A stretch of DNA of 64,000 nucleotides from Sphingobacteriaceae bacterium (GTDB taxonomy: Bacteria; Bacteroidota; Bacteroidia; B-17B0; Aurantibacillaceae). The notes beneath the pieces were generated by a model. It worked only from the letters and a program-made list of their open reading frames with translations. It searched no databases and had not been told where the DNA came from. The position numbers and the translations under genes were made by a program. Shown in pieces: positions 18,651-27,347 of this stretch. The number at the start of each line of letters is the position of its first letter. Positions within the stretch are counted from its first letter, which is position 1. The stretch spans positions 62,001 to 126,000 of the forward strand of contig JADJMM010000013.1 in the NCBI GenBank assembly GCA_016709575.1. Reading direction: 5' to 3'.

Positions 18651-18740
18651 TATGAAAGTTATCATAACATAGGTTAAGGTTGTAAGGTATTCCTTTATAA
18701 TCGTCTATCTTTATAGCTTACTAAATTTCGGACTCTTAAT

Positions 18741-19470
18741 ATGTACATTCTTATCTTTTTTTCTCGCCCACTGGTTCCTTTCTTTATTTTGCCAAACCTT
18801 TTTCTTACACCGTTATGGTGCTCATAAAATGTTTACTATGAATAAATTTTGGGAGCGCTTTTTTTACTTTTTTACATTTATTACACAAGGTTCCTCTTTT
18901 TTAAATCCGCGTGCCTATGCGATTCTTCACCGCATGCATCACGAATATAGCGATACCGAAAAAGATCCGCATTCGCCTATGTTCTTTAAAGATATATGGC
19001 ACATGACCATGCATACTAAAGATATTTATTTGAATTACGCCAAATATGGTAAAGAGCCTGAAGAAAAATTCAGAGGCGGTTACCCTGAATGGAAGTGGAT
19101 GGATAAACTTAGCGATATGTGGGTGGTTCGTTTATTATTCGTAGCACTATATATCTTATTCTATATAAAATTTGCAACTGCTTGGTGGATGTTCTTATTA
19201 TTACCAATTCATTTCTTTATGGGACCGGTACATGGTGCAATTGTAAACTGGTGCGGACATAAATATGGTTACAGTAATTATGATAATCATGATCACAGTA
19301 AAAATACTTTACCAATTGATTTTTTAATGTTGGGAGAATTGTTTCAAAACAATCACCACAAAAAACCATTGGATGTAAATTTTGCGCAAAAGAAATTTGA
19401 GTTAGATCCGAGCTTTTTGGTTATTAAAGTATTGGATTGGCTTCATATTATTAAACTAAACAAAGCGTAA
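18741..19470 (+). CDS. Membrane fatty acid desaturase (frameshifted near the start)
   Basis: Acyl-CoA/acyl-lipid desaturase family (PF00487). All three histidine boxes are present: HRYGAH in the upstream segment, HRMHHEYSDTEKDPHSP at the start of the long open frame, and NNHHKKP near the end, plus WCGHKYGY. Hydrophobic helices lie between them. The first box and first membrane helix (LAHWFLSLFCQTFFLHRYGAH) are in a different frame from the ATG at 18741; the switch falls in the T7 run at 18756-18762. The open frame alone would start at 18829 and lose one histidine box, which would be inactive. It is the first gene of the lipid cluster and likely inserts a double bond that later methyltransferases act on. 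Confidence 0.85.
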
Positions 19471-19520
19471 TCATTCCGGTTTAACATTGGTGTGATTCGT
19501 ATTAAATATAAATTATAACA

Positions 19521-20298
19521 ATGTCAAACTATTTATCTATTCCTCTTATTTCGTGGGCAGTTGTGGCTGTAATCATGGTAATTATTTACTTATGGGGACG
19601 AGCCATTAAAAACAACGGCATTGTCGATATTTTCTGGGCGTATAACTTTTTAGTAATTGCTATTATAATTTGGCTCTTGGCAGATGGATATGAACCACGA
19701 AAAAATGCTGTTTGTGCTTTGGCGGCTTTATGGAGTTTACGGTTAGGATATTATTTAACCATTCGTGTCGGTTCACATTTAAAAGAGGAGGAAGGTCGTT
19801 ATAAACAATTACGTTTAGAGTGGAACGAAACTAAATTCTTTTTCTTTTTCAGATGCAGGCATTCAGTAACGTTATGTTAGCGATTCCATTTTTCATTATC
19901 GCTTTAAATCCTGAACCACAAATGGGCATTGTTGAATATATCGGTGCAGGCATGTGGTGTTTAAGTATTATTGGCGAAGGTTTATCAGATTGGCAATTGA
20001 AACAATTTAAAAAAGACCCCAATAACAAAGGCAAAGTTTGCGAAAGCGGTTTGTGGAATTATTCCCGCCATCCCAATTACTTTTTTCAATTCATGATTTG
20101 GGTTTCGGTGTTTGTTTTTGCTTTACCTAGTCCGTATGGATGGATTTCAATAATTTGCCCCATCTCTATAGGCTATTTAATTTTAAGGTAACAGGTATTC
20201 CTATGACGGAAGAACAAGCGGTAAGAAGCAAAGGTGAATTGTATAAAGAATACCAGCGTACTACAAGTTCATTTGTTCCCTGGTTCAAGAAAAAATAA
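19521..20298 (+). CDS. DUF1295 membrane protein, steroid 5-alpha-reductase-like (two frameshifts)
   Basis: Three collinear fragments in different frames together encode a complete DUF1295 (PF06966, COG3752) protein of about 260 aa: N-terminal helices with NNGIVDIFWAYNF, middle part MQAFSNVMLAIPFF with the conserved C-terminal motif SGLWNYSRHPNYFFQFMIW, and the end TGIPMTEEQAVRSKGELYK. One missing T in the runs at 19839-19849 and another in 20181-20184 restores a single frame. The family is a multi-span membrane protein related to isoprenylcysteine methyltransferase and steroid reductases, and travels with CFA synthase genes. It stops 2 bp before the next methyltransferase gene. Confidence 0.82.
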
Positions 20299-20300
20299 TT

Positions 20301-21313
20301 ATGTTATTAGATAGTCTTTTAGTAAAAAATAAAATCCCTGATTTTTTAATACGGATTGGTATCCGTCGTTTATTAAAACAACGCTTACGTGATGAAGAAG
20401 CGCAAAAAAATAATTTGCCGAAGCTTATTGAAGAATTAAAAAATTCACCAATTGCAATTGAGACTAAAGCTGCGAATGAACAACATTACGAAGTCCCAAC
20501 CCAATTCTATCAATACTGTTTAGGGAAACATCTAAAATACAGCAGTGGTTTTTGGAAAGAGAGTGTTACAGATATCGATACCTCTGAAAGAGATATGCTT
20601 GATATCACTTGTGAACGAGCGGAGTTACAAAACGGACAAGAAGTATTGGAGTTAGGTTGCGGTTGGGGTTCTTTGTCGCTGTTTATGGCGGCGAAATTTC
20701 CGAAAAGTAATTTTACTGTTGTTTCCAATTCAAGAACTCAGAAAATTTATATTGACGAGCAAGCGAAGTTAAGAGGAATTAATAATCTTAATGTTTTCAC
20801 CATTGATATCAATAATTTCAACATCGATAAAAATTTGATAGAGTTGTTTCTGTTGAGATGTTCGAACATTTACGGAATTATAAGTTGCTCTTCAATAAAA
20901 TTTCTTCATTATTAAAAGATGACGGAAAAATGTTTGTGCACGTCTTCACTCATAAAACTTACGCTTACAAATTTGAAGTGAAAGATGATACAGATTGGAT
21001 GAGTAAATATTTCTTTACAGGAGGAATAATGCCGAGCAACGATTTGTTCTCCTACTTTAACGATGATTTGAAAATTGTAAACCAATGGACGGTGAATGGA
21101 ACGCATTATAATAAAACCTCCGAAGCCTGGTTACAAAACATGGATAAGCACAAAGCACAAATCATTCCGTTATTCGAAAAAACCTACGGAAAAGAAAATG
21201 CAACCAAATGGTGGGTATACTGGCGCGTATTTTATATGGCCTGCGCTGAATTGTGGGGATTTGATAAAGGAGAAGAGTGGATGGTAGTACATTATTTGTT
21301 TGAAAAGAAGTAA
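20301..21313 (+). CDS. CFA-synthase-like SAM methyltransferase, COG2230 (one frameshift)
   Basis: About 337 aa once joined. The N-terminal part has EQHYEVPTQFYQYCLGKHLKYSSGFW, the methyl-acceptor-binding segment of this family, then SAM motif I VLELGCGWGSLSLFMA. The C-terminal part (MFEHLRNYKLLF to VVHYLFEKK) contains MFVHVFTHK and the membrane-associated end. The frame slips at the A5 run 20829-20833; adding one A yields DKKFDRVVSVEMFEHL, a perfect motif match. It differs from the CFA-synthase-like protein at 23498 by its shorter N-terminus and resembles the DUF1295-linked methyltransferase subfamily. The stop overlaps the next start as TAATG. Confidence 0.83.
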
Positions 21314-22656
21314 TGGAAAAACTCGCTATTATAGGAACAGGAATTGCCGGAATGGGCTGTGCGCATCATCTTCAGAAAAAGTATGACCTCACTATTTTCG
21401 AAAAACATAATTACGTAGGCGGACATACCAATACTGTTTCAGTTGATGAAGATGGTCAGCCTGTTTATATGGATACAGGGTTCATGGTGTTTAATTTCGA
21501 GACCTATCCGAACCTCTGTAAATTATTTGATGAGATAAAAGCCCCAATCAAAAAAACAGATATGTCGTTTAGCGTGCAGCATATGCCAACAGGTTTGGAA
21601 TATTGTGGTTCGGGTATAAATGGTTTGTTTGCGCAGCGTAAAAACATTTTCAATATCAAGTATATTAAAATGCTGATGCAAATTTCCCGCTTCAATAAAA
21701 TTAGTGTGGAGATAATGGACAATCCGAAGTATCAGGATTATTCATTAGGAAAATACATTAAGGAATTTGGTTTTGGAGAGGATATGTTGTGGAAATATTT
21801 AATTCCGATGAGCTCCGCAGTTTGGAGTACGCCAATGGATAAGATGTTGGATTTTCCTGTCGTGACTTTGATTCGTTTTTTTAAAAATCATGGATTTTTA
21901 GGCTTAGACACCCAACATCAATGGTACACCTTAGAAAACGGAAGCGAATCTTACAAGAAATTATTGATTGCGCCGTTTAAAGATAAAATTCAAATCAATA
22001 ACGGCGTTGTAAAAGTAAAACGCGAAGGAAATAAAGCGATTGTTACAACTAAAGATGGAAAGTCTCACGAATTTGATAAAGTAATATTTGCTTCTCATGC
22101 CGATGAAACGTTGAAGTTGTTAGAGAATCCTACTTCAGACGAAAAACGATTATTATCCCCATTCAAATACGAAAAGAATATTGCGACAGTTCACAACGAT
22201 GAATCCATCATGCCAAAAACAAGAAAGACCTGGAGTAGTTGGAATTACAGAATAGAAGAGAGGAACGGAAAATTAATTCCCTCTACTATTTATTGGATGA
22301 ACAGTTTACAAGGCGTTTCAAAAAAGAAGAATTATTTTGTTTCGATAAATGCTTTAGAAGGAACAGTTTCTAAAATTAAAATTATTAGAGAAATAGAGTA
22401 TCACCATCCTTTATTTGATGTCGCCTCCATGCAAGCGCAAGATGAACTTCATAAATTAAATGAAATAGGGCCTTTGTACTATTGCGGCAGTTATTTTAAG
22501 TACGGCTTTCACGAAGATGCATACAAAAGTGCAGTAGATTTGTTACGAAAATCTGCGCTAATCCGCGACATCCGCGGGAAATATTTAACCCCATTGGTTT
22601 ATGCCCGCAGATTTCGCAGATTGACGCAGATTAATAAGAACAAAAAGTTAAATTAG
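21313..22656 (+). CDS. FAD-dependent oxidoreductase of COG2907 (flavin amine-oxidase fold)
   Basis: 447 aa. The dinucleotide motif is AIIGTGIAGMGCAHHL with the ribose-binding E following in TIFEKHNYVGGHTNTV. The substrate half has FMVFNFETYPNLCKLFDE and SMSSAVWSTP-like segments. Near the end, GPLYYCGSYFKYGFHEDAYKS is the FAD-ribityl contact. The family co-occurs with CFA synthases and DUF1365 proteins and, in alphaproteobacteria, belongs to the ChrR/sigma-E lipid operon connected with furan fatty acids. The last ~33 residues are encoded by a palindromic repeat (22549-22632) and do not resemble the family. Cytosolic, no membrane anchor. Confidence 0.88.
   Translation: MEKLAIIGTGIAGMGCAHHLQKKYDLTIFEKHNYVGGHTNTVSVDEDGQPVYMDTGFMVFNFETYPNLCKLFDEIKAPIKKTDMSFSVQHMPTGLEYCGSGINGLFAQRKNIFNIKYIKMLMQISRFNKISVEIMDNPKYQDYSLGKYIKEFGFGEDMLWKYLIPMSSAVWSTPMDKMLDFPVVTLIRFFKNHGFLGLDTQHQWYTLENGSESYKKLLIAPFKDKIQINNGVVKVKREGNKAIVTTKDGKSHEFDKVIFASHADETLKLLENPTSDEKRLLSPFKYEKNIATVHNDESIMPKTRKTWSSWNYRIEERNGKLIPSTIYWMNSLQGVSKKKNYFVSINALEGTVSKIKIIREIEYHHPLFDVASMQAQDELHKLNEIGPLYYCGSYFKYGFHEDAYKSAVDLLRKSALIRDIRGKYLTPLVYARRFRRLTQINKNKKLN
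22549..22632. repeat. Inverted TCTGCG-type repeat inside the 3' end of the COG2907 gene
   Basis: The left arm reads TCTGCGCTAATCCGCGACAT and then CCGCGGGA; about 22 bp later the right arm reads TGCCCGCAGATTTCGCAG and then ATTGACGCAGATTA. The arms are near-inverse copies with the xTCyGCG periodicity seen in widespread dispersed bacterial intergenic repeats. It is in frame and supplies the C-terminal ~33 codons of the oxidoreductase. Confidence 0.65.
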
Positions 22657-22661
22657 CAATC

Positions 22662-23453
22662 ATGAATTCGTGTTTATACAAGGCCAAAGTAATGCACAAC
22701 AGGCTCGCTCCAAAAAAGCATGCCTTTCATTATAACGTCTTTATGTTTTATATTGATTTGGATGAATTGGAGCTATTGAAGAAGAAATTATTTCTGTTTA
22801 GTCATAATAAATTCAATTTTTTCAGTTTCAAGGACAAGGAACATCTACAATTGCCTATTGAGAATCCCGATAAAGCAAAAAGTACCAAACAACATATTCA
22901 AGAATACTTAAAACAAAACGGGGTTACAAATGCATCTCGAATTATGCTCCTAACTAATTTAAATGTATTGGGGTATAATTTTAATCCCGTTTCATTTTAT
23001 TATTGTTTTGATGAGAAGAACGCTCCTGTTTGTTGTATAGCTGAGGTGAGTAATACCTTCCGTGAAATGAAACCCTTTTTTATGGGGAAAGAACAATTGA
23101 ATGGCGATACCTATCATTTAAACACCACTAAATATTTTTATGTATCACCTTTTATTGAACACGACACGAATTTTGATTTCAATTTGACTATTCCTTCAGA
23201 AAAATTGAATATCAGAATTGATGATTTTAAGGATAACGAGAGATTTTTTATCAGCACATTAACCGGGACTAAAAAGCCACTCAATAACCGGAATTTAATC
23301 TGGTATAGCATCCGTTTCCCTTTCTTAACACTCCAAATCATCACCCTTATCCATTATAATGCGTTGAGGTTATGGATGAAGAAGATTCGTTATTATAAAA
23401 AGGGCGAACATCCTGATTTACAGAGGGAAGTATTCAATAAATATCCTGATTAA
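22662..23453 (+). CDS. DUF1365 protein (COG3496)
   Basis: 263 aa, cytosolic. Family signatures include VMHNRLAPKKHAFHYNVFMF at the N-terminus, MLLTNLNVLGYNFNPVSFYY, IAEVSNTFREMKPFF and the late HYNALRLWMKKIRYYKKGEHP. The molecular activity is not established; its genes are constant companions of COG2907 flavoproteins and CFA synthases, which suggests a step in modifying membrane acyl chains. It starts 5 bp after the flavoprotein gene and ends 44 bp before the CFA-synthase-like gene. Confidence 0.87.
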   Translation: MNSCLYKAKVMHNRLAPKKHAFHYNVFMFYIDLDELELLKKKLFLFSHNKFNFFSFKDKEHLQLPIENPDKAKSTKQHIQEYLKQNGVTNASRIMLLTNLNVLGYNFNPVSFYYCFDEKNAPVCCIAEVSNTFREMKPFFMGKEQLNGDTYHLNTTKYFYVSPFIEHDTNFDFNLTIPSEKLNIRIDDFKDNERFFISTLTGTKKPLNNRNLIWYSIRFPFLTLQIITLIHYNALRLWMKKIRYYKKGEHPDLQREVFNKYPD

Positions 23454-23481
23454 TTTGTAAGGAATATGTATCTAATTCGTA

Positions 23482-23489
23482 TATATTTG
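23482..23489 (+). promoter_or_regulatory. -7 promoter box TATATTTG before the CFA-synthase-like gene
   Basis: TATATTTG fits TAnnTTTG, with a TTTG at 23454-23457 upstream, although the 24-bp spacing is longer than usual. The box lies 8 bp before the ATG, implying an almost absent leader. It may allow separate transcription of the last gene of the cluster. Confidence 0.4.
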
Positions 23490-23497
23490 TAATACGT

Positions 23498-24736
23498 ATG
23501 TCAAGCACTATAGCCATAAGCGCTAAAAAAGGATTCTATGAGAAGGCAGTTTTAAACATGCTTTCGAAAATGCAATTAGGCACTTTAAACCTAACTTTGC
23601 CAAGCGGCGAGCAAATTACTTTAGGTAATGGTGAGGGTGGAATTGTAGCGAATGCCGAAATTAGAAATCCTTATTTCTTTAAACGTTGTGTGTTGTATGG
23701 AGATATTGGCTTTGGTGAGGCTTATGTTGATGGAGATTGGGACACGGATAATATTACCAACGTTATTAAATGGTTTTTGTTGAATGTAGATAATGCGCCG
23801 ACTATTTCAGGAAGTTCTTCAAAATCATTTGTATTAAATATTTTAAAGATTTTCAATAATATCTATCACTCTAAACGCGAGAATACATTAAAAGGTTCAA
23901 AGAAAAATATTTCGGAACACTACGATTTGAATAATGATTTCTTTGCGTCGTTTTTAGATTCAACTATGACGTATTCCGGTGCTTATTTTAATAAGGAAGG
24001 AATTACATTGCAAGAGGCGCAATTAGCAAAGTACGATCGCTTATGTAAAGAAATGAATTTAAAACCCGGCGATCATGTGTTAGAAATTGGTAGCGGATGG
24101 GGCGGAAATGCAATTTACATGGCAAAGAATTACGGCTGTTATGTAACCAGTGTAACGATTTCTGAAGAGCAATTTAAATTGGCGAAGGAAAGAGTAGAGA
24201 AGGAAGGCTTAGCTGATAAAGTAAATATAATATTACAGGATTACCGTTATTTAAGCGGACAATTCGATAAAATTGTATCTATCGAAATGTTAGAAGCTGT
24301 TGGGGCGAAATTTTATGATGCCTATTTTAAAAAATGTCACGAGTTATTGAAGAAAGACGGTGTTTTAGCTCTTCAAGTTATTACTTGTCCGGATTCACGT
24401 TTTGAGAGTTTACGTACGGGTGTGGATTGGATTCAGAAACATATTTTCCCAGGTTCATTATTACCTTCTGTGGCTGCAATTAATCGTGCTATTAATAATA
24501 CAAGCGATTTAACTTTAGTGGATTTAAAAGATCTTGGATTGGATTACGGTCGTACGTTGAATTTGTGGAGAGAGCAATTCAACAAGAATATTTCTGAGAT
24601 TAAGAAATTAGGCTTCGATGATACCTTCATCCGCAAATGGAATTATTATTTCTGTTATTGTGAAGCCGCTTTCGATATGCGTAACATCAACGTTATGCAA
24701 ATGGTTTACGCAAGACCGAATAACATCAAGCGTTAG
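23498..24736 (+). CDS. Cyclopropane-fatty-acyl-phospholipid synthase family methyltransferase
   Basis: 412 aa, full length for COG2230. The N-terminal lipid-binding part (GTLNLTLPSGEQITLG, RCVLYGDIGFGEAYVDGDW) is present. The catalytic half has HYDLNNDFFASFLDSTMTYS, SAM motif I VLEIGSGWGGNAIYMA, the IVSIEMLEAVGAKFYDAYF segment with the catalytic-site glutamate, and a CYCEAAFDMRNINVMQMVY end. It methylenates or methylates double bonds of membrane phospholipid acyl chains. As the second such enzyme in the cluster it may act on a different bond or make a branched product rather than a ring. The 3' end overlaps the convergent MFS gene by 11 bp. Confidence 0.92.
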   Translation: MSSTIAISAKKGFYEKAVLNMLSKMQLGTLNLTLPSGEQITLGNGEGGIVANAEIRNPYFFKRCVLYGDIGFGEAYVDGDWDTDNITNVIKWFLLNVDNAPTISGSSSKSFVLNILKIFNNIYHSKRENTLKGSKKNISEHYDLNNDFFASFLDSTMTYSGAYFNKEGITLQEAQLAKYDRLCKEMNLKPGDHVLEIGSGWGGNAIYMAKNYGCYVTSVTISEEQFKLAKERVEKEGLADKVNIILQDYRYLSGQFDKIVSIEMLEAVGAKFYDAYFKKCHELLKKDGVLALQVITCPDSRFESLRTGVDWIQKHIFPGSLLPSVAAINRAINNTSDLTLVDLKDLGLDYGRTLNLWREQFNKNISEIKKLGFDDTFIRKWNYYFCYCEAAFDMRNINVMQMVYARPNNIKR

Positions 24737-26072
24737 GCTTTTTTTCCTTAAACCCTGTAAAGATTAAAGTTGCAACCAAGCACAATACAAAGCCCAGAAT
24801 TCCATTTAAACGTACTCCTAAATCATTTCCAATATCTTTCCCGTAAATTAACAACATTGCGAATAAAGCAATGCCAAAGGTCTGAGCAATTTTTACAAAG
24901 AAGTAGCGAACAGCAAAATAAATGGCTTCTTTATTCTCGCCTGTTTCTTTACTGTCTTTTTCAATTATCTCAGCTAAAATGGCATTCGGTAAAATATTCA
25001 AAGAGGCAAGGGGAATCGCTGCTAAAGCAATCAGTGCGTAAATTTGTCCTTCAGGGTCTAATGAAAATCTCCCCAGAAAATAAATTCCTAAAAACACAAT
25101 AGACAAAAGAGCTAAAGAACATAGCACAATAATTTTCTTTCCGATTTTCTTAGCTAGATAGTTGGTTATTGGATAAAAAATAAAAGAGACGAGTACCATT
25201 GTTATCATTAATTTATTCCCGATGCTTTCCGGTAATTGTAATAATACCGTAACAAAATACATTAAGCCCGAAGTAATAATGGTGACAGAGATGAAATACG
25301 AAAAATCTGCCACCACAAATAATAGGAAATTTTTATTGGTGAGAGTTTGTTTTAGCGCATCTTTCATAGGTACATGACTTGGTTTTCCTGCACAATATTT
25401 TTTCTCATCAATGGCAAAACAAGTCACCAGCATGCAAACTGCGGCCAAAGCACACATGACAAATACCGTTAATTGTAAAGCGGAAATTCGTGATGACATT
25501 TCAAATGAATGTTGAAACACATCGGTTAAATTAAAAGCATTGGAAGCAATCCCAATTCCAAAAACATAACCAACCGATTGCCAGGTGGCGAGTTTTACTT
25601 TGTCATCTGAGGTTGGTGCTAATTCCGGTAACAAAGCATTGTAGGGAATGATATATGTCGTTGAAGAAACATAAAACCCAATCAATGTAAAAATTAACCA
25701 AATAATATTGGAGGAACTTTCTTCTTGTTTTAAGGGATAGAAAATAAGAAAACAAAAAATTAGAGAAGGAATTACCGCGAATTTCATCAATGGAATCCGT
25801 CTTCCTTTTGGATTTTTACTTCTGTCGCTAAACTGTGCTATGAAGGGATCGTAAATAGCATCCACTAATCTTCCACTTGCGGTAATAATAGCAATGACAT
25901 TAAATACTCCGAAAATAACAACTTGAGTAATTAAATTAGGCAAGCCGCTGTTGGCAGGCGGTAAGTAAAGATAAATTAAGATAACACTGATGAGGTTAAT
26001 CATAATACTCCATCCCATCATGCCAAATGCATAAGCAATTTGTTTTGAGAGAGGGAGTTTTTGTTGCATCAA
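24726..26072 (-). CDS. MFS transporter, GPH/MelB-like family
   Basis: 448 aa with twelve predicted membrane helices. The cytosolic loop between helices 2 and 3 has the MelB-type signature DAIYDPFIAQFSDRSKNPKGRR, followed by a proline-rich helix, and PYNALLPELA lies near residue 147. Sugar:cation symport is the classical role, but relatives are repeatedly found beside CFA-synthase/COG2907/DUF1365 genes, where the substrate could be a lipid-linked compound; this is inference. It is convergent with the CFA-synthase-like gene and directly precedes fahA on the reverse strand (0 bp gap to the fahA stop). Confidence 0.85.
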   Translation of the reverse strand: MMQQKLPLSKQIAYAFGMMGWSIMINLISVILIYLYLPPANSGLPNLITQVVIFGVFNVIAIITASGRLVDAIYDPFIAQFSDRSKNPKGRRIPLMKFAVIPSLIFCFLIFYPLKQEESSSNIIWLIFTLIGFYVSSTTYIIPYNALLPELAPTSDDKVKLATWQSVGYVFGIGIASNAFNLTDVFQHSFEMSSRISALQLTVFVMCALAAVCMLVTCFAIDEKKYCAGKPSHVPMKDALKQTLTNKNFLLFVVADFSYFISVTIITSGLMYFVTVLLQLPESIGNKLMITMVLVSFIFYPITNYLAKKIGKKIIVLCSLALLSIVFLGIYFLGRFSLDPEGQIYALIALAAIPLASLNILPNAILAEIIEKDSKETGENKEAIYFAVRYFFVKIAQTFGIALFAMLLIYGKDIGNDLGVRLNGILGFVLCLVATLIFTGFKEKKPNA

Positions 26073-27347
26073 TTATTTAGCAGGTAATAGTTTTGCTTTG
26101 CATTCACCAAAACCAATTCTGACATTGCCTTTTTGACAATAACCTTTTATCGTAATCGTATCATTATCGTTTACGAATTTACGCTCACTACCATCTTTTA
26201 AAGTAATTGGTTTAGTGCCACGCCAGGTTAATTCCATCATACTTCCGAATTCGCTTGGGTCCGGACCACTAATTGTACCGCTTGCCATCATATCGCCAAC
26301 ATTAATATTGCAACCGTTTATAGTATGATGTGCTAGTTGTTGTTCCATAGTCCAATACATGTATTTGTAATTAGACGTTGCGATTTTATTATCCTCTCCA
26401 TTTTCAGGTGTCAAGTAAACTTCCAATTTAATGTCTAAGTTCCTCTCGCCTTGATATTCCAAATATGGCAACACTTTAGGGTCTTGTACATAGCCTTTTG
26501 TGCGGAATGGTTCTAATGCTTCCAAAGTAACTATCCAAGGCGAAATGGTGGACGCAAAATTCTTTGATAAGAATGGTCCTAGTGGAATATATTCCCAAGT
26601 TTGAATGTCGCGTGCACTCCAATCATTAAACAACACCATTCCGAAAATATAATCATCCGCTTTTTCGGTTGTAATGTTGTCACCCATTTTAGTTGATTTA
26701 CCAATGATAAATGCAGTTTCTAATTCTATATCCAATAATTTACTCGGGCCAAACACCGGCAATTCTGCATCGGCAGGTTTTTGTTGTCCTTTTGGTCGGT
26801 GAAAAGAATGTCCGCTAACACAAATACTTGAAGCACGACCATGATAACCAACCGGTAAATGTTTCCAGTTTGGCATCAATGCATTTTTTGGGTCGCGAAT
26901 CATCGTGCCAATGTTTGTCGCGTGATCGATACTGCTATAAAAATCAGTATAGTCGCCAACATGAACAGGCATTATCATTTTTACATCACTTTGTTTTTTG
27001 AAGACTAAGAAATGTAATTCTTTATGATTTTGTAATTCGTTATTGGTAGTTTGTAATAATTCTGAAATGCGTTCGCGTAAATGATTAGTAGTTTGTTTCC
27101 CTAATCCAATTAAATCATTTAAAGTACCGTTTCTGAAAAATTCCTGTGGAATATTTAAAGCTTCAAAATAACCATTGCTCGCTAATTCGTATAAATCAAT
27201 AATATGTTCACCAATAGCAGAGCAGGCATGATGTGTTACTTTTGAATCGGAATAAATACCGAATGGAATGTTTTGAATAGGGAAATCACTTCCGGGTTTT
27301 ACATCCATCCAACTTTGTAGTATCGGGTTATTAGCTTTTGAGGTCAT
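26073..27347 (-). CDS. fahA: Fumarylacetoacetase
   Basis: 424 aa, the usual length. It cleaves fumarylacetoacetate to fumarate and acetoacetate in the last step of tyrosine/homogentisate breakdown. The N-terminal SH3-like domain begins with FPIQNIPFGIYS. The catalytic domain has MPVHVGDYTDFYSSIDHATN, PVGYHGRASSI, DIELETAFIIG, FNDWSARDIQTWEYIPLGPF and SGPDPSEFGSMMELTW, covering the metal-binding and catalytic residues. It overlaps the upstream NADH dehydrogenase gene by 4 bp. Other homogentisate-pathway genes are not in the window. Confidence 0.96.
   Translation of the reverse strand: MTSKANNPILQSWMDVKPGSDFPIQNIPFGIYSDSKVTHHACSAIGEHIIDLYELASNGYFEALNIPQEFFRNGTLNDLIGLGKQTTNHLRERISELLQTTNNELQNHKELHFLVFKKQSDVKMIMPVHVGDYTDFYSSIDHATNIGTMIRDPKNALMPNWKHLPVGYHGRASSICVSGHSFHRPKGQQKPADAELPVFGPSKLLDIELETAFIIGKSTKMGDNITTEKADDYIFGMVLFNDWSARDIQTWEYIPLGPFLSKNFASTISPWIVTLEALEPFRTKGYVQDPKVLPYLEYQGERNLDIKLEVYLTPENGEDNKIATSNYKYMYWTMEQQLAHHTINGCNINVGDMMASGTISGPDPSEFGSMMELTWRGTKPITLKDGSERKFVNDNDTITIKGYCQKGNVRIGFGECKAKLLPAK

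Larger units (their letters stand above)
18287..18740. other. 454-bp intergenic region between divergent recA and lipid cluster
   Basis: No credible protein frame is seen. The region contains two perfect palindromes (18431-18445 and 18498-18510), a TACCTTTG -7 box (18562-18569) and a strong forward terminator (18619-18650) that follows no protein gene. Confidence 0.7.
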
